Source of the DNA: an uncultured Cryomorphaceae bacterium
Lineage (GTDB): Bacteria; Bacteroidota; Bacteroidia; Flavobacteriales; Schleiferiaceae
Length of the DNA: 19,902 bases
Reading direction: 5' to 3'
NCBI GenBank assembly: GCA_913049755.1
Contig: CAJWXO010000012.1
Coordinates: 1 to 19,902, forward strand
Shown here: positions 8,996 through 16,851 of the stretch, in pieces
How the letters are laid out: each line of letters opens with the position of its first letter
How positions within the stretch are numbered: the first letter of the stretch is position 1
Translations under genes and position numbers: made by a program
The notes under the pieces: model-generated
Databases searched by the model: none
What the model was told of the DNA's origin: nothing
Seen by the model: the letters and a program-made list of their open reading frames with translations, nothing else

Positions 8996-11329
8996 CATTA
9001 AAGTTGGCATAATTGGTAATTGATTTACACGCTTTGCACTTGGTGTATCATAGTAAAATATATTTCTGCGGTTATATGTGTTTGTAGCAGCAAAAGCTAC
9101 CTCCACTCGTTGATTGGTTTTTATATCCCATCCTTTCTTAGCTGTAAAATCCAATCGATGATATGACGGCAGTCTTTGGCTATTAATATCACCATAAAGC
9201 ACACTAAGTGAACCATTAGCATTCTCATAAGGGTAGTCTATTAGCGGTTGCCCCTGAGGATCAGTAAATGTTTGATTTTCGAAATAACCTCTTATTGGTG
9301 TAAATGGAAATCCTGATCCATAATTCCATCTGAAATTTATTTCCCAATCCTTATCCCCTTTATAGGCTACCAAAAGATTCAAGTTATGTCGACGATCAAA
9401 TTGCGGAGAATAGTTTTGAACACCATCGAAACGAGAAACTTTCCCTAAAGAATAAACGCCCCAAAAATACCAATGCTTATCTTGATAAGTCAGGAGCGCA
9501 TCGATTCCGGGAGCCAATCCTCTCTCAATCATGAAATCTTTTCTTAATAATTCATCTTGGTCCTCATAAACAGGAATGTCATCATAGATTTTATAACGAT
9601 TGATATTTGTTATTTGATCAAATTGTTTAACGTAACCCTCTAGTTCTATTTTTAAACCTTTTGATAAATTTAATTCAGTGCCTAAAACATAATGATTGGC
9701 AGTTTGAAGACTGTTTACAACTGGAGTTCCATCAAACTGAGTAGGTAAGTCACCAGCTCCACTTAAAAATCCATAAAATAAATTAACAACATCTCTATCA
9801 CTATTTGCAGCAACTAAATTCTGTGAATATCTACCTGCCGAACCCTTAAATCTCAAATATTCAGTGGCATTAAACTTTAATCCCATTCTCGGTTCAGCTC
9901 TAACTATAGCTAAAGATCCATAATTATGAAGACGCAATCCTGGTTGAACAAGCCAACGACCCTGTTGTCTTTTGTATTCCATGTAACCGCCTATTTCAGT
10001 AGTATTTTGAACTTGGTCTAGAGTTCTTCCCACACTATTGGTATATGTATAATCAGTGCGATAGCCAACAAATTCTAGCCCATACTTGAATTCATCATAT
10101 TTACGTAATAAATATGTAAAATCTAGACCTCCATTAAAACCATCTATGGCGCTTTCTCTAGGTCGATTTAATAATTCTGTTGATTGAATCTTATAGTTGC
10201 TTTGAGCCAAATGTGCTTCAATTAATGTTCCAGAAGATGCAGGGATTACTAAAAAGTCCGCGCCATAACCATTTGATTGCCAAGAAATAGTTTTATCGCC
10301 AGCAAAACGAACTGCATCATTAAAATTAAAACCAAACAAATTAACTCTATTTCCTCCTTTTGATTCAATTGTATACTTTCCGAAAATATCTTGAAAAGAA
10401 AAAGGAAGCCCACCATATTCAGTTGCAACATAAGGATATACAATTGGAGCTATAGCATCCAAATATGAGGCTTTTGCCGATATCAACAGAGAACTTGGAG
10501 CTAATCCATCAACTCCTCTCTTACCAATAGGAGCCTCTAATAAAACTTTACTCATATATGTTGAAGAAGAAACCTTTCCTGAATATTTCTTTCGATTCCC
10601 AGATCTTGTTCTGATATCCATTACAGAAGAATTCCTACCACCATACTTTGCACCAAATCCTGCAGTGTATACATCTGCACGCTGAAGTATATCGGTATCA
10701 AATACGGAGAAAAATCCAATACTATGAAAGGGGTTATACAGAATCATACCATCTAACTTCACAAGGTTTTGAATTGGAGCGCCACCTCGAATATAAAGCT
10801 GTCCACCTTGATCCCCGGTGGTTATAACTCCGGGAAGAACTTGAAGCGCACGCATCAGGTCAGGTTCGCCACCAATAGAAAATGTTGTTATCGATTTTGC
10901 ACTCAATTGAACTACTCCAGTCGACACTTTTGTCTGCTGCTCTTGTCTTTTCACATCAATCACAACATCATCAAGAGTAACAACAGATTCATCCAACAAA
11001 AACCTTTCAAATACAATACGAGAAGATTTAATTGATACTTTTCGAGACCGGGTTTCATAACCAGGCATTTTGACAATTATAATTGCATCTCCAAAAGGCA
11101 AGCCTGTCATTTGAAAATATCCATCACTGTTTGCATAAACACTAATATCAAGATCTTTAACAAGATCCTTAATTTCAGAACCTTCAACCGAAATTTGAGC
11201 ATATTCTAGAGGGCGCTGGCTTTGTCTATCCAAAACATAACCTCTTACACCTCCGACATCCTGAGCGAAAGTAGAAATACAAAGAAAAAATATTGAAAAA
11301 CTAGTAAAGTATTTTAAAAAGTAATTCAT
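8978..11329 (-). CDS. TonB-dependent outer-membrane receptor
   Basis: The product is an outer-membrane beta-barrel importer energised by TonB. The ATG at 11329 was chosen because it gives a compact signal peptide (MNYFLKYFTSFSIFFLCIS, cleaved near FAQ). An in-frame ATG five codons upstream at 11344 is possible. After the signal comes a carboxypeptidase-regulatory-like beta domain (GGVRGYVLDRQSQRPLEYA onward, about 25-110). Next is a plug domain (about 135-245) with PDLMRALQVLPGV, LYIRGGAPIQNLVKLDG and FGAKYGGRNSSVMDIRT. The barrel ends in a terminal phenylalanine (MLSYAF). At about 783 residues it is normal sized. No SusD partner or transport locus is adjacent, so the ligand is unknown; it need not be a polysaccharide. 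The 5' end overlaps the 3' end of holA by 29 bp. Confidence 0.93.
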
Positions 11330-12305
11330 TGAGAATAATTCCATCTTTTAAATTAGGGCCGCCCATTCCCTTTGCTTGGCGATCGGCGTCGCGAAGATAC
11401 CCAATGATTCTTATCAACTTATGACGGGAATAATTTTGATTAATTAAGGCAATATCACGAAGAGCATACTCTGACATTTTTAGTTTTTCTGATATATTTT
11501 TTAGATTTTTATCTTCTATACCGCTATAAACGAGTGATTTAGAGAAAATAGAAAAGAGGATTGAAATCGTAATAATTATCGGATTATGTTTTGGATTTTC
11601 TCCCATACTTTTCGCAATCCGATATGATTTAGTCAAGTTTTTTGAAGCTATGGCTTTAATTAATTCAAAATTATTGAATTCCCTACTAAAACCTGTTACT
11701 TTTTCGATGACCTCAGCAGTAACATCATTATTATCACCTAAGTATGCGGAAATTTTATCCAATTCGTGCATAATTCGAGATAAATCCGAACCTATACTTT
11801 CTGATAATAGAATCGATGCTTTGCTACTCATATTTAAACCCAAAGCAGTCGCTTCAGTATTTATCCAACTAGAAATTTGATTTTCATATATTTTTTTAAA
11901 TTCAATATGAATAGCACTAGAGCTCTTCTTTAAGGCCTTATACAAAGCTTTCCTTTTGTCTAATTTTTTTCCCTTTAATCCAAGTGCCAAAACCGTACTA
12001 GATTGAGGAGCTTCAACATAAGAGGAAAGAAGTTCTATATCTTTTAAATCCTGAGCCTCTCTAACAATAACAACATTTCTTTCGGACATCATTGGATAAC
12101 GCTTGGCGTGGCTCATTATGGTAAGTGCATCCGTATCTCTTCCATACAATACGTTCAAATTAAAATCCCTTTCATTTTCTAACAATGATTCTTGAAGAAT
12201 AATTTCCAATGCACGATCAATAAAAAAAGGTTCCTCTCCATCAAAAATATACACAGGCATAAATCTGCCTGCTTTTAATTCTAATGATAGCCCTTGAATT
12301 GTCAT
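11301..12305 (-). CDS. holA: DNA polymerase III subunit delta
   Basis: HolA is the wrench subunit of the clamp loader, opening the beta sliding clamp at replication forks. The 334-residue length fits. The start MTIQGLSLELKAGRFMPVYIFDGEEPFFIDRA is typical, with YIFDGEEPFFID corresponding to the conserved opening of the AAA-like domain I. VVIVREAQDLKD and the following strand-helix pattern fit domains I-II. The segment DLSRIMHELDKISAYLG and the later helical part fit domains II-III. It starts 25 bp after rlmH, with a -7-like box in the gap, and its end overlaps the TonB-receptor gene. The latter association is probably only transcriptional. Confidence 0.92.
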   Translation of the reverse strand: MTIQGLSLELKAGRFMPVYIFDGEEPFFIDRALEIILQESLLENERDFNLNVLYGRDTDALTIMSHAKRYPMMSERNVVIVREAQDLKDIELLSSYVEAPQSSTVLALGLKGKKLDKRKALYKALKKSSSAIHIEFKKIYENQISSWINTEATALGLNMSSKASILLSESIGSDLSRIMHELDKISAYLGDNNDVTAEVIEKVTGFSREFNNFELIKAIASKNLTKSYRIAKSMGENPKHNPIIITISILFSIFSKSLVYSGIEDKNLKNISEKLKMSEYALRDIALINQNYSRHKLIRIIGYLRDADRQAKGMGGPNLKDGIILNELLFKILY

Positions 12306-12313
12306 GTAGTCGG

Positions 12314-12321
12314 CAAAAGTA
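12314..12321 (-). promoter_or_regulatory. -7 promoter box for holA
   Basis: On the minus strand TACTTTTG matches TAnnTTTG at all fixed positions and ends eight bases before the holA ATG. It lies in the rlmH-holA gap. No -33 TTG is seen at the right distance, so it may be an internal secondary promoter or chance. Confidence 0.4.
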
Positions 12322-12330
12322 ATGTATTAA

Positions 12331-12756
12331 TTATTCGTGATGGTAGGGTTCACCTTTCAAAATAGTCCATGATCTATATAGCTGTTCAAGAAATATCAGT
12401 CTTGCCATATCATGAGTAAATGTCATTGGACCTAATGACATAATATCATCAGATTTTTCATAAGACAACTTATTAAATCCATAAGGGTCACCTATGGCAA
12501 ATATTAATCTTTTAGGTCCAGAATTCATCCACTTTTGAAATTGATTAGCCATACCTATGCTGGAGAGTGAGTATCCTCTTTCGTCAAGTAATATAAATCG
12601 ATCTCCTTTTTTAACGAAACCATTTAATTTATCTGAATTTAAAACACTCACTATTTTAAATTTTGAATATTTCGAAAGACGATTGCTGTAGAGCTGCAAT
12701 CCATCGTTAATGTATTTTTCTTGAGTCGATCCAACGACGAGTAAAATGATTTCCAT
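12331..12756 (-). CDS. rlmH: 23S rRNA (pseudouridine1915-N3)-methyltransferase RlmH, shortened
   Basis: RlmH methylates pseudouridine 1915 in helix 69 of 23S rRNA, using S-adenosylmethionine held in a SPOUT trefoil knot. The fold signature is clear: MEIILLVVGSTQEKYINDGL at the start, FILLDERGYSLSS, LIFAIGDPYGF (84-94), MTFTHDMARLIFLEQLYR and TILKGEPYHHE at the end. The protein has 141 residues, against about 155 usual. The missing part is the loop after the second strand (around residues 38-48). In the cofactor loop the usual IGG is IGD, with Asp90 in place of the second glycine. Conserved C-terminal tyrosine and histidine residues remain, so it may still work. It diverges from nadC, and a -7-like box is present upstream. 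Confidence 0.9.
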   Translation of the reverse strand: MEIILLVVGSTQEKYINDGLQLYSNRLSKYSKFKIVSVLNSDKLNGFVKKGDRFILLDERGYSLSSIGMANQFQKWMNSGPKRLIFAIGDPYGFNKLSYEKSDDIMSLGPMTFTHDMARLIFLEQLYRSWTILKGEPYHHE

Positions 12757-12768
12757 AGTTCTTACGTT

Positions 12769-12781
12769 CTTTGCAAAGGTG
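12769..12781. promoter_or_regulatory. Palindrome and -7-like box in the rlmH-nadC divergent gap
   Basis: CTTTGCAAAG (12769-12778) is a perfect palindrome in the short gap between rlmH and nadC. On the minus strand it overlaps CACCTTTG (12781-12774), one base off the TAnnTTTG box and 17 bases before the rlmH ATG, the same spacing as for pyrG. It abuts the chosen nadC GTG on the other side. It may be promoter sequence for rlmH; a role for nadC is unsupported. Confidence 0.35.
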
Positions 12782-13657
12782 AAACAGATAATAGAATATT
12801 TACAAGGAGAGGAATGGAATAACCATTTAAATTCTGCAATTCAAGAGGATTTCGGCTCTGGCATTGGGTCAGGAGACCATTCTAGCCTAGCTTGTTTTGA
12901 TATGAATGAATTGGGAATAGCCAATTTAAAAGCAAAAGAAAATGGTATAATTGCCGGCTTAAACCTAGTTCCGTATATATTTCGTGCAATTGACCCCAAT
13001 ATTTCTTGGAAGCATTATGCAGTAGATGGAGACTCAATCTCAAATGGTCAGGTTCTGTTAACTGCGACTGGTCCAGTTTTATCATTACTGGGTTCGGAAA
13101 GGATTATGCTGAACTACACACAAAAATTAAGTGGAGTCGCAACACTTACTAAAAAAATAACTGAGCAAATTGAAGGTACTAGTTGTAAACTTCTTGATAC
13201 CAGAAAGACGACTCCGGGCTGGAGGGTTCTTGAGAAATATGCAGTGCACCTAGGTGGTGGATTTAATCATCGAATGGGATTACATGATTATATCATGCTA
13301 AAGGATAACCATATCGACTATTGCGGTGGAATAAAGGAAGCAGTGGGACGCACCTCAAAATATTTGAAAAATAAAAAATTATTAAGAGAAATAGAGGTTG
13401 AAGTGCGCAATATAAATGAAGTTAAAGAAGCTATGAATGAAAAAAATATTAACCGCATTATGCTAGATAATTTTTCACCAAAAATGTGTTTTGAAGCTGT
13501 GGAAATAATAAATGGAGCCAAAGAAATAGAGGCTAGTGGTGGTATTACTGAAGACAACATAAGAGAATACGCTTTAAGTGGAGTGGATTTTATTTCAGTA
13601 GGCGCTCTCACGCATTCTTCTAAGAACTTAGATTTAAATTTTAAAGCCGACTTTTGA
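12779..13657 (+). CDS. nadC: Nicotinate-nucleotide diphosphorylase (carboxylating), quinolinate phosphoribosyltransferase
   Basis: NadC turns quinolinate and phosphoribosyl pyrophosphate into nicotinate mononucleotide, CO2 and pyrophosphate in de novo NAD synthesis. Family segments are EDFGSGIGSGDHSSLAC near the start, DTRKTTPGWR, AVHLGGGFNHRMGLHDYIML, KDNHI, EVEVRNINEVKEA, IMLDNFSP, EASGGIT and FISVGALTHSSK at the phosphate-binding end. The GTG at 12779 is preferred, giving 292 residues. The in-frame ATG at 12746 would make the coding region overlap the start of rlmH by 11 bp and add 11 residues not needed by the fold. GSGIGSGDH has a few more residues than the usual short GxGDHTS. It leads a plus-strand group with yihY and the chalcone-isomerase-like gene. 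No nadA or nadB is in the window. Confidence 0.93.
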   Translation: MKQIIEYLQGEEWNNHLNSAIQEDFGSGIGSGDHSSLACFDMNELGIANLKAKENGIIAGLNLVPYIFRAIDPNISWKHYAVDGDSISNGQVLLTATGPVLSLLGSERIMLNYTQKLSGVATLTKKITEQIEGTSCKLLDTRKTTPGWRVLEKYAVHLGGGFNHRMGLHDYIMLKDNHIDYCGGIKEAVGRTSKYLKNKKLLREIEVEVRNINEVKEAMNEKNINRIMLDNFSPKMCFEAVEIINGAKEIEASGGITEDNIREYALSGVDFISVGALTHSSKNLDLNFKADF

Positions 13658-13658
13658 G

Positions 13659-14582
13659 ATGATGTTTGAAAAAATAAAAAACTCAATTAAAAAAAATCTA
13701 AAGAAAATTAAAGTCCCATACTTTGACGGCTTAAGCGTATTTGCTGTTGCAGTTTTTTTTGGGAAAGGAATCTGGGAAGGTGCGGTAACAAGCCGCGCTG
13801 CCAGCATAAGTTTTTCTTTTTTTCTAGCTCTCTTTCCCGGAATAATTTTCTTGTTTACATTGATCCCTTTTATTCCTATTGATGGTTTTCAAGAACAAGT
13901 TTTTTTCCTGTTACAGGAAGTCCTGCCTCCTAATAGTTTTGAAGCTGTAGAAACAACCATTAATGATATTTTAACTATTCGCCGGGGTGATCTTTTAAGC
14001 TTCACTATTCTGGCAACTTTAGTCTTTGCAACAAATGGCACATTATCTCTAATTGGGAATTTCGGACTTACAATTCATAAGCTAAATGTGAGAGGCTTCT
14101 GGTCTCAGTATTTAGCTGCTTTAACTCTAACATTAACACTAGCCTTTTTAATTATTATTGGCATTTCTTTAATTACAATTTCTAAATCATTTCTCGATCA
14201 ATATATTCAAGATATTTGGATAGGTATTTCAGTCTCAGTATTGCTCATTGGACTAAGGAACGTAATTCTCCTAATTATAATTCTATTAGCGATTTCAATG
14301 TTATTTTATTTTGGCCCCATGAGATCAGCACCTTGGAGGTTTATTTCACCGGGAGCTTTACTTGCGACATTATTAGTCGTCTTATCGTCAACATTATTTG
14401 GGACATATGTCACTCACTTCGCTACATACAACCAATTTTATGGATCAATAGGAACATTATTGATAGTTCAATTATGGATTTATGTTAATGCCATTGGCTT
14501 AATAATAGGTTTCGAATTAAATGCTAGTTTAGCAGAAGCAAAAAACCGCGTAACTTCATCAAACCTGAATAAAGACAAATAA
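13659..14582 (+). CDS. yihY: YihY/BrkB-family inner-membrane protein
   Basis: This 307-residue polytopic membrane protein belongs to the YihY/virulence factor BrkB family, once misnamed ribonuclease BN. A short basic N terminus precedes about six membrane segments. Family marks are AASISFSFFLALFPGIIFLF near residues 47-66, LPPNSFEAVETTI, and the C-terminal YGSIGTLLIVQLWIYVNAIG (about 266-285), followed by GFELNASLAEA. The molecular role is not established; transport of small molecules or lipids has been proposed. It begins one base after the nadC stop, so it is part of the same transcript, and the next gene follows 8 bp later. An ATG one codon downstream would be an equally good start. Confidence 0.9.
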   Translation: MMFEKIKNSIKKNLKKIKVPYFDGLSVFAVAVFFGKGIWEGAVTSRAASISFSFFLALFPGIIFLFTLIPFIPIDGFQEQVFFLLQEVLPPNSFEAVETTINDILTIRRGDLLSFTILATLVFATNGTLSLIGNFGLTIHKLNVRGFWSQYLAALTLTLTLAFLIIIGISLITISKSFLDQYIQDIWIGISVSVLLIGLRNVILLIIILLAISMLFYFGPMRSAPWRFISPGALLATLLVVLSSTLFGTYVTHFATYNQFYGSIGTLLIVQLWIYVNAIGLIIGFELNASLAEAKNRVTSSNLNKDK

Positions 14583-14590
14583 TCAATACA

Positions 14591-15166
14591 ATGAAAATAA
14601 TGAAAATATTGAAAGCACTTTTACTTGCTGGAACCCTGACATTTAGTTTTAGCTCAGTAGCTCAGACTAAAAATATTGAAGGTATAGACTTCCCAGAAAC
14701 GATGTCAATGAATGGCCAAGAAACCGTCTTGAATGGTGGCGGATTGCGCACAAAGCTAATCTTCTTGGATCTTTATGTTGGTGCACTATACTTGCAGACT
14801 AAGACATCTGATGCCCAGACTGTAATTATGGCCGATGAGGAAATGGGGATTCGTATTGAAATTGCTTCTAAATTGGTAACCCAAGAACGCTTTATTGAGG
14901 CATTAGAAGAAGGCTTTGCAAACGCATCTGCAGGAAAATCAACTGCAAATGATATCCAAAAATTTAAAGACTTTTTCAAGGATGAATTTCAGAAGGGCGA
15001 CGTTATTTCCTTAAACTATCATACGGGAGATGCAGTATATCTATCTAAAAACGACAAGCAACTAGGTGATTTCGCAGGTTTAGCTTTTAAGCAAGCGTTG
15101 TTTAGCATTTGGTTAGGAGATATTCCTGCTCAAGAAAGCTTGAAAGACGATATGCTCGGTAAATAA
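14591..15166 (+). CDS. Secreted chalcone-isomerase-like protein
   Basis: The protein of 191 residues has a signal peptide (about 1-25, ending SSVAQT). The body matches the bacterial chalcone-isomerase-like family as I know it: IEGIDFPETMSMNGQETVLNGGGLRTKL opens the domain, LDLYVGALYL follows, and the C terminus has FKQALFSIWLGDIPAQESLK. Family members in bacteria are not flavonoid enzymes as far as known, and a role in binding lipids or fatty acids in the periplasm is only a suggestion. It is the third gene after nadC and yihY, 8 bp after yihY. A weak hairpin follows. ATG codons at positions 1 and 4 of the protein are both possible starts. Confidence 0.85.
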   Translation: MKIMKILKALLLAGTLTFSFSSVAQTKNIEGIDFPETMSMNGQETVLNGGGLRTKLIFLDLYVGALYLQTKTSDAQTVIMADEEMGIRIEIASKLVTQERFIEALEEGFANASAGKSTANDIQKFKDFFKDEFQKGDVISLNYHTGDAVYLSKNDKQLGDFAGLAFKQALFSIWLGDIPAQESLKDDMLGK

Positions 15167-15192
15167 GTCTTAATGAACTTAATTCAATAGAC

Positions 15193-15220
15193 CCCGCAAT
15201 TGCGCGGCCTATATTTATTT
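15193..15220 (+). terminator. Weak possible terminator after the nadC group
   Basis: CCGC and GCGG pair around a 6-base loop (15194-15207), followed by an A/T-rich stretch with several T. The 4-bp stem is short, so this is only a possible terminator. Confidence 0.3.
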
Positions 15221-15266
15221 TCGTCATCTACATCAAATAATAACAAATAGTCGACCTAATTAAGAA

Positions 15267-15717
15267 ACGAGAAAATATAACTTATTGGCCATTTCTTTAA
15301 TTCTTGAAGTAGTCTTTTGGTGCAAAGCAGAAATACAATTAAAGGGACTTGGTGGACATTTTATAACGGGTAAAAGAGTGAAAAATTAAAACTATAAAAA
15401 ACGGAGGATGAATACCCGGGGACATTGTTTATTTGGTGAACCATATTAATTCAAACCGGGCCTCTTTAAAAATAGACAACTTTAATCCTTATGAATCTCA
15501 TAAATATCAAGTTTTACAAAGCCTTACTTTAATCAAAAGTTTAATGTGAGATAATGATTATAAAGAATGGACCGGCGGAAATATTAATAATACAAAATCA
15601 GTAAAAACCTATTCTTGTTATGCTAAGATTCAAGAAGATGGATCCCTATATTTCAAAGGATATCTGTTTGGATTACGTTTTATCGGAAGATATAACAGCT
15701 GGACGCGAGCCGAATAA
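15267..15717 (+). pseudogene. Decayed DUF2147-family secreted protein
   Basis: The apparent gap of 506 bp holds a recognisable but broken gene for a small secreted DUF2147 protein. Translating piecewise gives a signal-like start (RKYNLLAISLILEVVF, from 15270), then TIKGTWWTFYNG, KSEKLKL, KTEDEYPGTLFIW, then after a frame change NRASLKIDNFNPYE, VLQSLTLIKSLM, and finally DNDYKEWTGGNI, KTYSCYAKIQEDG and YLFGLRFIGRYNSWTRAE to the stop at 15715. The order and the closing GYxGxxxxGRxxxWTR pattern are those of the family. Lesions are ACG where the start is expected (15267), frame changes near 15320 and 15434, and stops at 15371 (TAA), 15395 (TAA) and 15547 (TGA). The total of about 150 codons fits the family's length. 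The 3' end overlaps the glycosyltransferase gene by 45 bp. Confidence 0.75.
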
Positions 15718-16851
15718 CTCATCATAAACTTCTTTGATATGCGATCCCACTTCAGTTGGTGCGTATTTTTTTGATCCCAAAACATCTTTAGGAACAACTA
15801 TTGGATTTCTCCACAAGGCTTCTACCCCCTCTGCAATTGAGTTAGAATTCAATTCTACCCTAATACCTGTTTTTTCATTGACCCAAGATTTAAACGCAGG
15901 AATATCTGAAGCAATTACGCTAAGACCCGTTTCAATAGCCTCAAGAACAACAATTCCAAAAGTCTCCGATTTTGAAGGTTGAAGAAAAATATCTGCTTTA
16001 CAATACTCTTCATAAAGTTGATTTTGATCTAATGACCCTAGCCATTTGATATTTTGATCTACACCCAGTCCCTGGGCATAATCTTGTAGAACTTTTAATC
16101 GACTACCTGAACCAACATGTGTATAATCCCAGATTATGTCAGGGTGATTTCGCTTGAGAATGGATAATGCTTCAATCGAAAAATCAACTCGTTTCACAAG
16201 AGAATTCGAAGAAATTAGACTTGCAACTCCTAAAATTTTTACTATTTTTTTCTGTGGCTCCAGTTTTCTGCTCATGTACTTAAAAGAGTTGATATCTACT
16301 GCATTCGGAATTGTCCTGAAATTCTCTTTTAAAATTTTTGGTAGCTTGTTCTGTAATTCCTCTGATAAATGTTTAGACACAGGAAGAATTGCCTTAGCTT
16401 CTTCATATGACGATCTCACCTTTTTACCGAATAACTTATGACGAGTCCATTTTCCTGCCTTAGACCAATGTTCCGTAATGACGTATGGAATATTCCATCT
16501 CCTTCCCAATTGCTCTGCAAGAATCCCTGCTGGGAAAACTACATTAGCATGAATTGCTATGGGCTGATCTAATCCTGTTTTATCAGCCCATTTACGGGTA
16601 ATCAATTTTGCTGCCCAAATAGGTGTGTGATATATTGTTTTCCATGCCCGAGATCTAACTTTTAAGATTATTTCACCTTCTGAACCTCTTATCCAATTGA
16701 CCTCCATCATTTTTTTTCCTTTAGCTATGTCGACAAAAAGCAATTCAACTTCACAGCCGACAGAACGAGCTGCCTGCCATTGAGCACGAATGAAATTACC
16801 ACGAACCGGGTTTTCTTTGTCAGGGTACCAATAGGTTAACCAAAGAATCAT
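15673..16851 (-). CDS. GT4-family glycosyltransferase
   Basis: This is a cytoplasmic or membrane-peripheral retaining glycosyltransferase of 392 residues with a GT-B fold, likely transferring a sugar from a nucleotide-sugar to a lipid-linked glycan. The N-terminal half has MILWLTYWYP followed by NPVRGNFIRAQWQA, then ITEHWSK (126-132). Between the halves is AILPVSKHLSEEL with IPNAVDINSF (181-190). The donor half has LVKRVDFSIEAL (218-229) and the ExE motif SETFGIVVLE with Glu296 and Glu304. The last residues (about 381-392, GSRPAVISSDKT) lie antisense to the DUF2147 pseudogene and look like an added tail. Its start overlaps the flippase stop by 4 bp (ATGA), so translation is coupled. The exact sugar cannot be told. 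Confidence 0.9.
   Translation of the reverse strand: MILWLTYWYPDKENPVRGNFIRAQWQAARSVGCEVELLFVDIAKGKKMMEVNWIRGSEGEIILKVRSRAWKTIYHTPIWAAKLITRKWADKTGLDQPIAIHANVVFPAGILAEQLGRRWNIPYVITEHWSKAGKWTRHKLFGKKVRSSYEEAKAILPVSKHLSEELQNKLPKILKENFRTIPNAVDINSFKYMSRKLEPQKKIVKILGVASLISSNSLVKRVDFSIEALSILKRNHPDIIWDYTHVGSGSRLKVLQDYAQGLGVDQNIKWLGSLDQNQLYEEYCKADIFLQPSKSETFGIVVLEAIETGLSVIASDIPAFKSWVNEKTGIRVELNSNSIAEGVEALWRNPIVVPKDVLGSKKYAPTEVGSHIKEVYDELFGSRPAVISSDKT

Noticed and set aside
13318..13686. A 122-codon minus-strand open frame opposite nadC.
   Set aside because: It lies wholly opposite well-conserved nadC sequence, has low-complexity composition and no recognisable domain; it is a shadow of the real gene.
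15547..15549. TGA inside the DUF2147-like frame as a recoded codon (selenocysteine or tryptophan).
   Set aside because: Two TAA stops and two frame changes also break the same gene, and no neighbouring gene uses internal TGA, so decay explains it better.
16154..16441. A 95-codon plus-strand open frame opposite the GT4 glycosyltransferase.
   Set aside because: It is antisense to conserved enzyme sequence and shows no start context or known features.
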